Shown here: piece after piece, positions 7,600 to 17,518 of the stretch | How the letters are laid out: every line of letters begins with the position of its first letter | How positions within the stretch are numbered: the stretch's first letter is position 1 | Source: Saprospiraceae bacterium | GTDB lineage: Bacteria > Bacteroidota > Bacteroidia > Chitinophagales > Saprospiraceae | Length of the DNA: 64,000 bases | Assembly (NCBI GenBank): GCA_027488135.1 | Contig: JAIYCH010000147.1 | Span: 25,813-89,812, forward strand | Direction: 5' to 3' | Translations under genes and position numbers: made by a program | The notes under the pieces: model-generated | What the model saw: only the letters and a program-made list of their open reading frames with translations | What the model was told of the DNA's origin: nothing | Databases searched by the model: none

Positions 7600-9153
7600 A
7601 TGTTCTTAAAATGGTTCTATCGTATTTCTGCCTTTCTGGTTTTCATTCTATTGCTCATTCTGGTAAGATTTGGCTGGGCAATCAGAGACAGGCACCCGGA
7701 CGCTGATATGAATGTACACATTGAGACGAAGGAAGATTTTTTACAAGCTGGATTCGCCTCCGTTGACATTACGCCGCAAGTGCCGGACACATGGATAGAC
7801 AAAAATGAGGATGCACAATATGACCCTAAAGATGGCGATACTTTTACCGACGGAAATGGAAATGGAAAATTTGACCCGGTGTGGATGGCTGGTTTTCAGA
7901 ACAATAGACCTGCCATGGGCGTTCATGATCCTCTCTGGGCCCGAACGATGATTATTGCCAATGGTAAGCATAAAATAGCACTAACCGTCATAGATGCCAT
8001 CGGATTTGGCGCAGATGATATTCTCACGGTAAAGAAAATGGTGCCAACTAAGTTAAATATTGATTATGTGGTGGTTATGAGTACGCATAGTCACGAAACA
8101 CCTGATTTGGTTGGACTTTGGGGTAAATCACCTTTTTCCAGCGGTGTTGACAATACCTATAAAAAACAAGTTCAGGAGGGTATATTGCAATCCATTACCC
8201 AGGCTCACCTTCAGATGAGACCCGCCATTTTCCGGGTAGGTCACGATCTTACAGGTGCAGCTAATCTGGTTGAAGATTCGAGAGAACCTATCGTGATGGA
8301 TCCCCGAATAAATATTTTACAAGCCATTGATGCAGAAATGGATACGACGCTTGGCGTATTTTTCAATTGGTCTAACCACCCGGAAACACTTTGGAACAAA
8401 AACTTGTACTTAACATCTGATTTTCCATATTATGTAAGGGAAGCCCTTGAAAAAGGGCTAAAAAAAGGTGATTCCACTCTCATAAAGGGATTAGGAGGTA
8501 CCGCTATTTTTTCTATTGGCGCCATTGGCGGATTAATGACCTCCTCCCCTGATTTCCCTATTCCTGGATTTAAAGAAGATACTGTTTATCTGGAACCAAG
8601 TTTTGATAAAGCTGCGGCGCAGGGTTATCAATTGGCAGCGCTAGGCATTCAATGTCTTGAAAAAGGGGCCGATAATGTAACTTTTAGTAAAGCTAAACTG
8701 AAAATTAATTCGAAAACGTTAGAACTTCCGCTGAAAAATCCATTGTATCGTTTGGCCGCTTTTATGGGCGTTGTACAGCGTGGAACAAGTAGCTGGATTA
8801 ATATTAGGACTGAAATAGCTGCCTGGCAGCTGGGAGACGTACATTTTTTACACTATCCAGGTGAATTATATCCCGAGATATTAAATGGTGGGGTTGAAAA
8901 GCCCAAAGGACAAGATTTTAACATGGCACCCTTTGAAACACCTCCCCTGAGAAGCTATATCCCGTCAAAATATTCCTTCACTATGGGTCTCTCCAATGAC
9001 ATGATTGGGTACCTTGTTCCAAAGAGTCAATGGGACGAGAAACCACCCTTTACCTATACCTTTAAAGATGCGCCTTATGGAGAAATTAACTCTTTAGGGC
9101 CGGAAACAGCACCCATTTTATATAAGGCGATGAAGGAAATACTGAAGAAATAA
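7600..9153 (+). CDS. Neutral/alkaline non-lysosomal ceramidase-like protein, membrane-anchored
   Basis: A 517-residue protein with one N-terminal membrane segment (FLVFILLLILVRFGWAI), so it is anchored and periplasmic or surface-facing. The ceramidase-type N-terminal domain starts at AGFASVDITPQ, and MSTHSHETPDLVGLWG matches the Zn-binding THSHxxP region of neutral ceramidases. A Ca-binding-like insert near residues 66-90 has two Asp/Asn-rich loops, DKNEDAQYD and DGNGNGKFD, unlike the standard enzyme. It is shorter than typical neutral ceramidases (~650-700) and the C-terminal Ig-like domain seems reduced. The substrate could be a lipid amide or another ester. It is the third gene of the plus-strand operon starting at 4884. 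Confidence 0.78.
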   Translation: MFLKWFYRISAFLVFILLLILVRFGWAIRDRHPDADMNVHIETKEDFLQAGFASVDITPQVPDTWIDKNEDAQYDPKDGDTFTDGNGNGKFDPVWMAGFQNNRPAMGVHDPLWARTMIIANGKHKIALTVIDAIGFGADDILTVKKMVPTKLNIDYVVVMSTHSHETPDLVGLWGKSPFSSGVDNTYKKQVQEGILQSITQAHLQMRPAIFRVGHDLTGAANLVEDSREPIVMDPRINILQAIDAEMDTTLGVFFNWSNHPETLWNKNLYLTSDFPYYVREALEKGLKKGDSTLIKGLGGTAIFSIGAIGGLMTSSPDFPIPGFKEDTVYLEPSFDKAAAQGYQLAALGIQCLEKGADNVTFSKAKLKINSKTLELPLKNPLYRLAAFMGVVQRGTSSWINIRTEIAAWQLGDVHFLHYPGELYPEILNGGVEKPKGQDFNMAPFETPPLRSYIPSKYSFTMGLSNDMIGYLVPKSQWDEKPPFTYTFKDAPYGEINSLGPETAPILYKAMKEILKK

Positions 9154-9162
9154 AAATCTACA

Positions 9163-11445
9163 TCACTGAGGAATAATCTGAAGTTTAGCAAATTTTAACA
9201 TCAATCTTCTCTCAGGTTCATCAATGTCCTTGAAAAGAATGGTAGCTACCCTATTATCCCTTCCACCGTCGATTTTTGTGATTTTTCCTATGCCAAATTT
9301 TTGATGCAACACCGTCATACCAGGAGATAGGGTTTCGGGAGGACTTGCTTTAAAATCTTCAGCATTAAACTTATCAGGCATTTTACTCAATGGCTTTCGG
9401 GTATTCGGAGCAAAACCTGTTACCGTAGAAGTAGTTTGAACAGACCTGTTATTTGACCTCATGGGAGAGGTAGATTCTAAATACTCCCCAGGTAATTCTT
9501 CTAAAAATCTGGACATTTCACTATACTTCATTTGCCCAAACTTATATCTGCTCAGAGAATAAGAGATTGTCAGGAAAGTTTCTGCCCGGGTGATTGCCAC
9601 ATAAAAAAGTCGTCTCTCTTCATCTAAACCCTCTGTGGTATCCATAGACATGTGGGAAGGAAAGAGATTTTCTTCCAATCCTGTTACAAAAACGGCTTTA
9701 AATTCAAGACCTTTAGCAGAATGCACCGACATTAGGGTGACGGTTTCATCGCCTGCTTCCTTATCGTCCATATCTGTATAAAGGGCGATAGATTGCAAGA
9801 AAGAGACCAAAGATTTGTCCAATTGGCCATCTAACTGATCCGATTCATCTTCATCGACAAAATTCTTCACAGCATCTAACAGTGCATTTACGTTTTCTAC
9901 TTTTGACACACCTTCGGGCGTACCGTCGGCCTTCAACAAGTCAATCAAACCAGATTGTTTAGCGGCCAGGGTAGCTAAATCAAAGGCATTTTCTGTATCC
10001 TTTTTTTCGGTGAAAGAAAGAATCATTTCCACGAATTGTTTCAACAATTTCGGTGCCTTCTGATTATTGATACCTTCCACCTTAACCACTTCCCAAAGGG
10101 GAATTTCCTTTTCAGCAGACATTTGGAGCATTTTTTGGATGCTTGTATCCCCAATACCCCTTCTCGGATAATTAATAATTCTTTTTAGCGCTTCATCATC
10201 GGACGGATTGATAATGACCCTCAGATAGGCGATTAAATCTTTGACCTCCTTTCTCTGATAAAATGAAAGTCCACCATAGACTTTATAAGGAATATTTTCC
10301 CGTCGGCAATACTCTTCAAAAACTCTTGACTGGGCATTGGTTCTATACAAAATAGCGATATCACTAAATGAAAGATGGTATCTGTTTCTCAGTTCTGTTA
10401 ACGTATTGATTACTTGCTTACCCTCTTCGCTATCGCTTACAGAACGAATCACTTTGATTTTATGCCCTGCGCCCTTATGCGACCAAATTTTCTTTTGTAT
10501 TTGTTTCGTATTATGCTGAATAAGCACGTTTGCCGCCTGTACAATTTCCTCGCTGCTCCGGTAATTTTGTTCTAACTTAAAAACCTGAATACCAAAGGGT
10601 TTAAAATCGTTTTCAAAATCAAGGATATTTTGAATAGTTGCCCCACGAAAAGAGTAAATACTTTGCGCATCATCGCCCACTACACAAATATTCCGGCTAC
10701 TACCTTCAAAATGTACCAGTTTCCTGATGATGGCATATTGAAGGTGGTTAGTATCCTGGAACTCATCTACCATTACGTATTTGAATTTTTCCCTATATTT
10801 ATCTAAGATATTCTCTGGGTTACGTTGCAGCAATTCATAAAGTCGATAGAGAAGATCATCAAAATCCATGGCGCCTGCTCTTTTGCAACGCTCTGTATAT
10901 TTTCTATATAGTGTGGCAATCATTGGTCTGCCGGCTGCCTTATCTTGCTTTAAAAACTCTGCATTAGCTTCGTACATCGTTGGAGTAACCAAGGCACTTT
11001 TAGCGGCGGAGATACGATTTCTCAAATTATTAACCTGATACGTTTCCTTATCGAGATTTAATTCTTTGATCAAGGCAGAAAGCACATTTTTCGAGTCCTC
11101 TGTGTCATAGATCGTAAAACTGGTAGAATAACCGATATGGTGCGCCTCCATTCTCAGGATTCTCGAGAAAAGGGAATGGAAAGTACCCGCCCATATACCA
11201 TTGGCACTGGCACCTACGACAGAATGAATCCTTTCCTGCATTTCCTTTGCCGCCTTATTGGTAAAGGTAAGACTTAAAATACGGTCTGCTGAAATACCAG
11301 ATTGAAGGATATGAGCAATACGATACGTTAACACCCTGGTTTTACCGGAACCTGGCCCGGCAATCACTAAAACAGGTCCATTGAGGGTCGTAACCGCATC
11401 TTTCTGCACCGTATTTAATGAATTTAAATAATTTTGATTTGACAT
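9163..11445 (-). CDS. pcrA: UvrD/PcrA-type superfamily 1 DNA helicase
   Basis: A 760-residue cytosolic 3'-5' helicase for nucleotide excision repair and removal of RecA filaments. Motifs in order: Walker A AGPGSGKTRVL (about 28-38), LTFTNKAAKEM (Ia), DEFQDTNHLQ (II), VVGDDAQSIYSFRGA (III), FKLEQNYRSSEEI (IV), SVHSAKGLEFKAVF (V) and FYVAITRAE (VI). The C-terminus carries the PcrA/UvrD extension with VLHQKFGIGKI. Length is normal. A carboxymuconolactone-decarboxylase-like gene ends 7 nt upstream on the same strand, suggesting a two-gene operon. UvrD and PcrA are not separable by sequence here. Confidence 0.96.
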   Translation of the reverse strand: MSNQNYLNSLNTVQKDAVTTLNGPVLVIAGPGSGKTRVLTYRIAHILQSGISADRILSLTFTNKAAKEMQERIHSVVGASANGIWAGTFHSLFSRILRMEAHHIGYSTSFTIYDTEDSKNVLSALIKELNLDKETYQVNNLRNRISAAKSALVTPTMYEANAEFLKQDKAAGRPMIATLYRKYTERCKRAGAMDFDDLLYRLYELLQRNPENILDKYREKFKYVMVDEFQDTNHLQYAIIRKLVHFEGSSRNICVVGDDAQSIYSFRGATIQNILDFENDFKPFGIQVFKLEQNYRSSEEIVQAANVLIQHNTKQIQKKIWSHKGAGHKIKVIRSVSDSEEGKQVINTLTELRNRYHLSFSDIAILYRTNAQSRVFEEYCRRENIPYKVYGGLSFYQRKEVKDLIAYLRVIINPSDDEALKRIINYPRRGIGDTSIQKMLQMSAEKEIPLWEVVKVEGINNQKAPKLLKQFVEMILSFTEKKDTENAFDLATLAAKQSGLIDLLKADGTPEGVSKVENVNALLDAVKNFVDEDESDQLDGQLDKSLVSFLQSIALYTDMDDKEAGDETVTLMSVHSAKGLEFKAVFVTGLEENLFPSHMSMDTTEGLDEERRLFYVAITRAETFLTISYSLSRYKFGQMKYSEMSRFLEELPGEYLESTSPMRSNNRSVQTTSTVTGFAPNTRKPLSKMPDKFNAEDFKASPPETLSPGMTVLHQKFGIGKITKIDGGRDNRVATILFKDIDEPERRLMLKFAKLQIIPQ

Positions 11446-11452
11446 TTACCTT

Positions 11453-11812
11453 TTATACTTCTTTTTGCAGTTGATTATTTTCAAGGGCTTCCCAATATTC
11501 TACGGCTCTTCTTGTATGGGGAATGCAGATGGAGCCACCCACAAGATTGGCAATGGAAAAGACTTCGAAGAGTTCCTCCTTAGTTACGCCCAGCTCATAA
11601 CAAGTACCCAGGTGATACTTTATGCAATCGTCACAACGAAGAACCATCGAGGAGATTAATCCAAGCAATTCCTTTGTTTTGGTGTCTAAGGCTCCCGCCT
11701 GATAAGCTTGATTATCGAGACTCCAAAAGCGTTTAATAACCTTATTATCAACCGATAATATTTTATCATTCATTAACGACCTATAATCGTTAAAATCATC
11801 AATTACAGACAT
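11453..11812 (-). CDS. Carboxymuconolactone decarboxylase-family (AhpD-like) protein
   Basis: A 119-residue soluble protein with the AhpD-like core: LRCDDCIKYHLGTCYELG, with a CxxC pair followed by His three residues later, then TKEELFEVFSIANLVGG and IPHTRRAVEYWEAL. In AhpD this Cys pair is the peroxidase/disulfide-reducing centre, so a thiol-redox role is more likely than decarboxylation. It ends 7 nt before the helicase gene. This neighbour gives no functional clue beyond co-expression. Confidence 0.88.
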   Translation of the reverse strand: MSVIDDFNDYRSLMNDKILSVDNKVIKRFWSLDNQAYQAGALDTKTKELLGLISSMVLRCDDCIKYHLGTCYELGVTKEELFEVFSIANLVGGSICIPHTRRAVEYWEALENNQLQKEV

Positions 11813-11913
11813 TTTTTATTTATTTAAGGTGTAAATATAAATGATTAAGGGTTCAATTATTGAGTAATTCTTCCAACTAAATAATTAATTGCTTGTTAAA
11901 AAATCAAAACAAG

Positions 11914-12378
11914 ATGAAAATAAAGAAAAAGCAATGGGAATTAGTTCTGCCCGTAAAATTAGAGGAACTTTGGGATTTCTTCTCTGTTCCCGATAATTTA
12001 AATAAAATGACACCTGAAAATGCAGGTTTCAGAATGATTTCGTCATTGAATGGACAAAAAATATTTCCGGGTATGTTGATTGAACACGAGGTCCGACCCA
12101 TTTTAGGCATTCCTTTGTATTGGGTTACTGAAATTATTCATGTTGAAAAACCTCACACATTTATTGATATACAATTAATAGGTCCTTATGCCCTTTGGCA
12201 CCATCAACATACTTTTATAGCCCATGAAAAGGGGGTTTTGATAACTGATACGCTACATTATCGGGTTGGACTTGGTTTATTAGGCACTTTGGCAAATAGT
12301 CTTTTTGTGGAGAAAAAAATAGAAGAGATATTCGATTTCAGGCGAGATGCTGCAGTGAAACTATTTGGAAAAGCCTGA
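11914..12378 (+). CDS. SRPBCC (START-like) ligand-binding protein
   Basis: A 154-residue soluble protein. It opens with a beta strand (KQWELVLPVKLEELWDFFS), then the typical DNLNKMTP turn, FRMIS, a proline-rich ligand-gate region (VRPILGIPLYWVTEI), FIDIQLIGPYALWHHQHTF and a long C-terminal helix containing FDFRRDAAVKLFG. This is the SRPBCC layout often annotated as a cell-division inhibitor-like or cyclase/dehydrase protein. The ligand is unknown. The ATG at 11914 is preferred over a TTG at 11893. It is divergent from the pcrA operon and separated by ~60 nt from the next plus-strand gene. Confidence 0.8.
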   Translation: MKIKKKQWELVLPVKLEELWDFFSVPDNLNKMTPENAGFRMISSLNGQKIFPGMLIEHEVRPILGIPLYWVTEIIHVEKPHTFIDIQLIGPYALWHHQHTFIAHEKGVLITDTLHYRVGLGLLGTLANSLFVEKKIEEIFDFRRDAAVKLFGKA

Positions 12379-12439
12379 ATAGGACAAATATTATAGCAGA
12401 ACATTAATTTATTGTATTTTAGATGAAAATTCTACCAAA

Positions 12440-15190
12440 ATGATGCGACCATTTCTTTTTTTCCTACTGTATGTAGGCTTGTTACATCCTGTTTCAGGAC
12501 AGAAAAAACAATTAGAACACAGTGATTTTGCTCATTGGAAAACATTGGGTAATACGGTTATTTCTTCCGATGGAAAATGGGTTTCCTATAATTTAACCCC
12601 GGGAGAAGGAGATGAAACTTTGATCATACACCAAACGGAGAGTGGTGAAAATTTCGTTTTCCCCAGAGGTTCCCGCGCTTCTTTTACTGCGAATAATTCC
12701 CACGCTGCTTTCTTAGTCAAAGTACCAAAATTAACCCTTGATTCTTTGCGCCGTAAGAAAGTTAAGTCTGAAGATTTGCCTAAAGATACGCTCTTCCTTT
12801 TTCAAACTGCTACTGGAAACGTAACAAAAATACCTAAAGTAAGAAGATTTGCTGTGCCTGAAAAATGGAGTGGATGGATTGCCTACCATAAGGAAATTGA
12901 AAAATCAGAGGGCAAGAAAAAGAAGGAAAGCATTCAAACAGGTACGCAATTTGTCATTCAATCGACCACTGATACTTTTTCTTTTACCATACCATTTACC
13001 AAAGCTTTCCAGGCAGCTGAAGAAGTGCCTGGTTTAGTTATACATTCAACGGGGGATGATGAAAATAACCTTCCCGGCATTTATTTTTATGACGGACTCA
13101 CCAGGAAATTAAGACCTGTATATAGAGGAAAAGGAGAATTTGATAATTTAGCTATTGATCGCAAAGCAAAACAAATTGCCTTTGTTTTGGATACGGGAAC
13201 TGTTAAGACAGACCCAAGACCTATGTCTTTGTATTATTCTTCCTTACAAATGAGTGATTCGGCCAAAGTTATTTGCAAGCCAAATGATGGATTTTTACCT
13301 CAGAATTATGCGGTAAGTGTCCATGAAAAATTAAGATTCTCCCGCGACGGATCAAAATTATTCTTTGGTATGGCGCCGCCACTTCCTCAAAAAGATACGA
13401 ATTTACTGGAAGAGGAGATCGTTCAAGTGGAAGTTTGGGGAACGGAAGACCCTTACATTTATCCGATGCAGAAAGTGCGTTTGGATCAGGAAAGAAAAAA
13501 TGCGTTTACAGCCGTTTATTTGCCTTCTTTAGGCAAAAAAAATATCCTCGCAACCAATGATATCCCAGAAGTAAAAACCAATATTACCGCCAATTCCGAT
13601 GTGGTGATTGGCTATACCGAAGATCCTTATTTGAAGAAATTCACCTGGGAAGGCGGGCCTATAGGGAAAGATTTGTATGCCATTTCAACCCTCACCGGAA
13701 AAGCTACCCTCATTGAAAAAGAGGTCCGCACAACGCCTCAACTATCTCCCGCTGGTAAATATATTTACTGGTTCGATAGTCCTGATTCTACCTGGCGTGC
13801 CTACGAAACCGCTACTGGAAAAAAATATGACCTTTCGGGAAAAAATAAAAATTTATACTTTGATGAACTCAATGATTCTCCCGATTTTCCTTCTCCTTAC
13901 GGTATAGCCGGATGGACCACTAATGACGATTACGTCCTTCTTTACGATCGTTACGATTGCTGGAAAGTAGATCCGAAAGGAGGTATTTCACCAAATAATC
14001 TAACCTCGGGCAGGAAATCAGGTACATCCCACAGATTAATCCGTGTCGATGCTGACGAAATTGCCATAGACGAAATTAAACCCTTTCTTTTTCATTTTCA
14101 TAAAGACGGAAGTCATGAAGAAGGCTATTTATGGTTCAATTTGCACACAGGAAGTAAAAATATAGTTCAGGAAGGTCCTTTTAAATACACGCAGCAGGTT
14201 AAAAAAGCAGCTAAAGCGGAAAAATGGCTTTTCACAAAAGAAGATTTCAATACTTTTCCTAATTTGATACTTAGCCCAGACTTTAAAACGACAAAAGTAA
14301 TTTCTAATGCCAATCCTCAACAAGCTGACTATACCTGGGGAAGCATGGAGCTGGTTCAATGGACGTCCCTCGATGGCACTCTTTTACACGGCTTATTAGC
14401 GAAACCCGACAACTTCGACCCTACTAAAAAGTACCCGATGATTGTTAACTTTTATGAGCGCAGTTCCGATGCATTATACGAGCACAAATTGCCTGTTGCC
14501 GGAAGAAGCCAAATTAATTACACGTTTTATACCAGTAGAGGTTACCTCGTTTTCAATCCAGATATACCTTATAAAATAGGCTATCCCGGGGAGAGTGCTT
14601 TGCAAGCTGTAGTTTCTGGAACCACTGCATTAATTGATAAGGGATTCGTAGATAAAAATAATATAGGCATACAGGGACATAGCTGGGGAGGTTACCAGAT
14701 AGCCTACATTTTAACCCGTACAAATCTTTTTAAATGCGCCGAATCTGGTGCCCCAGTGGTTAATATGTTTTCAGCTTACGGGGGAATCCGCTGGGAATCG
14801 GGAATGAGTAGAATGTTCCAATACGAACATACACAATCGAGAATTGGCGGAACATTGTGGGAAAAACCTATGCAATTTTTTGAAAATTCACCCCTGTTCT
14901 TCTTAGATCGTATAAATACGCCCGTGCTCATACTTCACAATGACGCAGATGGTGCCGTTCCTTGGTATCAAGGCATTGAATTTTATATGGGTATGCGCCG
15001 CCTGGGCAAGCCAGCATGGATGTTAAACTATAATGGCGAACCTCACTGGCCGGTAAAACTGGAGAATCGTAAAGATTTTCAAATAAGGATGCAACAGTTT
15101 TTTGACCATTATCTACTCGATAAACCATTACCTCAATGGATGTCAAAAGGCATTCCCGCCATAGAAAAAGGAATAAATAAAGGATATTAA
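12440..15190 (+). CDS. S9 (prolyl oligopeptidase) family serine peptidase, secreted
   Basis: A 916-residue protein with a Sec signal (MMRPFLFFLLYVGLLHPVSGQ), a long beta-propeller-like region to about residue 620 and a C-terminal alpha/beta hydrolase domain. The nucleophile elbow is GHSWGGYQIAY, the acid is Asp in HNDADGAVPW, and the base is His in EPHWPVKLENR. It is longer than a usual S9 peptidase because of an enlarged propeller region. It is probably periplasmic and cleaves peptides, perhaps as a dipeptidyl or oligopeptidase; specificity is unknown. A strong terminator follows 12 nt after the stop. Confidence 0.92.
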   Translation: MMRPFLFFLLYVGLLHPVSGQKKQLEHSDFAHWKTLGNTVISSDGKWVSYNLTPGEGDETLIIHQTESGENFVFPRGSRASFTANNSHAAFLVKVPKLTLDSLRRKKVKSEDLPKDTLFLFQTATGNVTKIPKVRRFAVPEKWSGWIAYHKEIEKSEGKKKKESIQTGTQFVIQSTTDTFSFTIPFTKAFQAAEEVPGLVIHSTGDDENNLPGIYFYDGLTRKLRPVYRGKGEFDNLAIDRKAKQIAFVLDTGTVKTDPRPMSLYYSSLQMSDSAKVICKPNDGFLPQNYAVSVHEKLRFSRDGSKLFFGMAPPLPQKDTNLLEEEIVQVEVWGTEDPYIYPMQKVRLDQERKNAFTAVYLPSLGKKNILATNDIPEVKTNITANSDVVIGYTEDPYLKKFTWEGGPIGKDLYAISTLTGKATLIEKEVRTTPQLSPAGKYIYWFDSPDSTWRAYETATGKKYDLSGKNKNLYFDELNDSPDFPSPYGIAGWTTNDDYVLLYDRYDCWKVDPKGGISPNNLTSGRKSGTSHRLIRVDADEIAIDEIKPFLFHFHKDGSHEEGYLWFNLHTGSKNIVQEGPFKYTQQVKKAAKAEKWLFTKEDFNTFPNLILSPDFKTTKVISNANPQQADYTWGSMELVQWTSLDGTLLHGLLAKPDNFDPTKKYPMIVNFYERSSDALYEHKLPVAGRSQINYTFYTSRGYLVFNPDIPYKIGYPGESALQAVVSGTTALIDKGFVDKNNIGIQGHSWGGYQIAYILTRTNLFKCAESGAPVVNMFSAYGGIRWESGMSRMFQYEHTQSRIGGTLWEKPMQFFENSPLFFLDRINTPVLILHNDADGAVPWYQGIEFYMGMRRLGKPAWMLNYNGEPHWPVKLENRKDFQIRMQQFFDHYLLDKPLPQWMSKGIPAIEKGINKGY

Positions 15191-15201
15191 ATGCTATCCA
15201 T

Positions 15202-15239
15202 AAAAAAAGAGGCTGTCAAAAAAGATAGCCTCTTTTTTT
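15202..15239 (+). terminator. Rho-independent terminator after the S9 peptidase
   Basis: The stem AAAAAAAGAGGCTGTC / GATAGCCTCTTTTTTT (one G-U pair) encloses an A-rich loop and ends in a run of seven T. It lies 11 nt after the stop of the S9 peptidase gene. Confidence 0.9.
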
Positions 15240-15947
15240 ATGCTACTTTACACATTGGGCCATTAAGCCTTTGTGATGGATTACAAGATTTCACGGATTA
15301 AAGCGATCGTTATTGTTTAAGCAGAATGTTTATTTTTAGATGTATTCTTTCGTATAAACGCACAGGGGTATAGAATCTCCATCTGGGTACTAATATTTTA
15401 AATGCATCAAGGCTTTTTAGACATCCTCGTGTTTTTACCCAAACAGACCTACCCCATTTATCTAAAATATTACCTCCATTTTCATACCCCTCTATTCTCT
15501 AAAAGCCAGAATAAATCCGTCCCACAACAATTATATGTATTTTAAATGTTATGAATAATAATAGCACTAATATTACGTTTCAAACAAGCGGCTGTTACAT
15601 CTGATTAGGTAAGTATTAGGAGTATAAAAAAACAGGATGGCAAATTGTTTTTTTAAACAACTGATTTTAGCATGATTCAAAATGCATTTTTTATATATAT
15701 TGATAATACAACATACATATAATACTATTTATCAATAATATAAAATTAAAATCAAATTTATAAAGAAAAGAATACATTAAAAATACTTTGAATATATTTC
15801 CATAAATCTTATGTTTTTTCGCTTCTTATGTTTTTCTTTGTTCTAGGAAGATAAATGAAATTTATTGTTAAATCTTAAAAGTTTGATAATCAATATTTTG
15901 TTCTATTCCTTGTTTGATTACCTCTATTATGACACTTGGAGAACACT
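15240..15947. other. Long AT-rich intergenic region (708 bp) without a recognisable gene
   Basis: No frame here has coding character on either strand. I see AT-rich sequence and a 9-bp inverted repeat, TATTGATAA (15698-15706) with TTATCAATA (15729-15737). The repeat lies about 210 nt upstream of a small winged-helix gene and could serve as an operator. I see no clear promoter, RNA gene or transposon end. Decayed genes are possible but not demonstrable by eye. Confidence 0.5.
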
Positions 15948-16268
15948 ATGGAAAACACACTGAACAAACGTTCGCTGTCAAAGGCGACCAAACTGCTTGA
16001 GGTATTATACCTCCCCGAGAGCAGAAAACTTATTAAAATAATGGAATCTCACGAATTCATTGAAAACGTTGACTTATTAATTCAAACAGGATGGCAAGAA
16101 GAAAAGCTATCTAATCATTTGAATTTACTTCGGCAAGTAGAAGCAATTAACATGACTTTCCTTAGCGAAGGAAAAGCCAGCTACGAGCTAAATCATGAGA
16201 AAATATTAATTGTTTGCAAAACAGCTAAAGTACTCAGTAAATCTGTTGTGCGCAATGTGGTACTCTAA
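15948..16268 (+). CDS. Small ArsR-like winged-helix transcriptional regulator
   Basis: A 106-residue protein. After a short polar start it has KATKLLEVLYLPESRKLIKIM, a leading helix pair like ArsR-type regulators, then VDLLIQTGWQEEKLSNHLNLLRQVEAI, matching the recognition helix segment (ArsR family: S-x-H-L-x-x-L). A beta-wing region follows (SYELNHEKI). No metal-binding Cys motif is seen, so it is not a classical arsenic sensor. The ATG at 15948 is preferred over a TTG at 15936. It stands alone after a long intergenic gap; targets are unknown. Confidence 0.65.
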   Translation: MENTLNKRSLSKATKLLEVLYLPESRKLIKIMESHEFIENVDLLIQTGWQEEKLSNHLNLLRQVEAINMTFLSEGKASYELNHEKILIVCKTAKVLSKSVVRNVVL

Positions 16269-16280
16269 TCTTTTTTATTT

Positions 16281-16331
16281 CCGCAGCTTGCCATCAACGG
16301 GAATATCAAATTTCCTGAAAGCAAGCTGCGG
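16281..16331. repeat. 11-bp perfect inverted repeat overlapping the end of the dipeptide epimerase gene
   Basis: CCGCAGCTTGC (16281-16291) and GCAAGCTGCGG (16321-16331) are exact reverse complements separated by 29 nt that contain the epimerase stop codon. Neither strand has a U-run directly after the second arm, so it is not a textbook terminator. It lies between two convergent genes, so a termination or mRNA-stability role is possible. Confidence 0.5.
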
Positions 16332-17406
16332 TTATATCGGGTGTACAACCGATACCTATCTCCTCCCCTACGATGACCTGTTTTTCTGCCGTATAAAAAA
16401 TGCCCCCATTTATTGGGTCTTCACTTAACATAAACGGACTGTCCATATCGAAGTTTACCACTGCTTCGTGAGCCAGGGCAAAATGCGCCAGAGCGGTGAT
16501 GCCCAATCTGCTTTCAGAAAAACAACCTACCTGACATTTCATTCCAGCTGTTTGGGCAAAAAGGGCAGACAATTGTGCAGAACGAATGCCACCTGCCTTT
16601 GATATTTTTATATTAAAGCCGCTACAGGCATTTTCGCGAATGAGCGCAAGAGCATCAGAAGGATCAAACAAACTCTCATCTGCCATAATGGGTATTGGAC
16701 TGTGTTTATGTAGAAAAGCCATAGCTTCAAAATCTCTTGCCTGAACAGGTTGTTCACAATATTCGACATTAAAAGGAACAATGTCAGTCATTATTTTCAG
16801 CGCGGAAGAGGTATCCCATCCTTGATTTGCGTCTATGCGCAGAGGAATAGATTCACCTATAGCCTCTCTGACCAATTTAACCCTTTGCACATCGTCTTTA
16901 AGATTCGTTCCCAGTTTTATTTTTATAGCTGGAAAGGCCTCATCAACAAATTTTCTTGCCTCTAAAGCCATATTCTCCGGACTATCAATGCCTACCGTCA
17001 TGTCAGTAAACATCTTTTTTGTATTGTTACCCCCCAAATAGGCATAGAGAGGCAATCCTGCTATTTTTGCTGACAAATCATAAAACGCCATATCAAAGGC
17101 ACTTTTAATACCATTTTGCCCAACGACATTTTTGCTTAAAGCCTTTTGCCAGGTTATTATATCCCATGGATTTATTCCAAGAAGTGCAGGAGCTATTTGT
17201 TGAGCGTAATGTAAACAAGACGCCTGCGATTCATTATGTATTTTCTCATAAGGACTAATTTCACCATAGCCCAAAAAGCCTGAGTGTGTTTCCATGACAA
17301 TAAGCACATTTTTAGCCACCGTTATGGTTTCAAGGGAAATAACGAATGGATATTTTAAAGGAATATCCATTTTAAAAATGCGGATATGCTTAATACTATG
17401 GTTCAT
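16306..17406 (-). CDS. Dipeptide epimerase (enolase superfamily, MR/MLE subgroup)
   Basis: A 366-residue cytosolic enzyme of the L-Ala-D/L-Glu epimerase type. The catalytic pair is visible: the K-x-K motif in AIKIKLG (about residue 160) and Lys in KISKAGGI (about 265). Metal ligands are Asp in LRIDANQGW, Glu in EYCEQPV and Asp in MADES. A C-terminal DMDSPFML gives the D-x-D motif that in this family binds the dipeptide amino group. It probably epimerises dipeptides from murein recycling or diet; exact specificity is not predictable here. It is monocistronic, convergent with the winged-helix gene and divergent from gldA. Confidence 0.9.
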   Translation of the reverse strand: MNHSIKHIRIFKMDIPLKYPFVISLETITVAKNVLIVMETHSGFLGYGEISPYEKIHNESQASCLHYAQQIAPALLGINPWDIITWQKALSKNVVGQNGIKSAFDMAFYDLSAKIAGLPLYAYLGGNNTKKMFTDMTVGIDSPENMALEARKFVDEAFPAIKIKLGTNLKDDVQRVKLVREAIGESIPLRIDANQGWDTSSALKIMTDIVPFNVEYCEQPVQARDFEAMAFLHKHSPIPIMADESLFDPSDALALIRENACSGFNIKISKAGGIRSAQLSALFAQTAGMKCQVGCFSESRLGITALAHFALAHEAVVNFDMDSPFMLSEDPINGGIFYTAEKQVIVGEEIGIGCTPDITAACFQEI

Positions 17407-17518
17407 AAAAGGAACTTTGAAGATTATTTTGAAAATTTAGTTCAAGGTATGTTAAAACCTACAATAAATCCATTTCAAATTTTGTTAAATTTACATTATC
17501 AAAATTAAAAAAAAATCT

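Noticed and set aside
15240..15935. Search for a tRNA or other RNA gene in the long AT-rich gap
   Set aside because: No cloverleaf with CCA-like end or other recognisable RNA fold was seen by eye.
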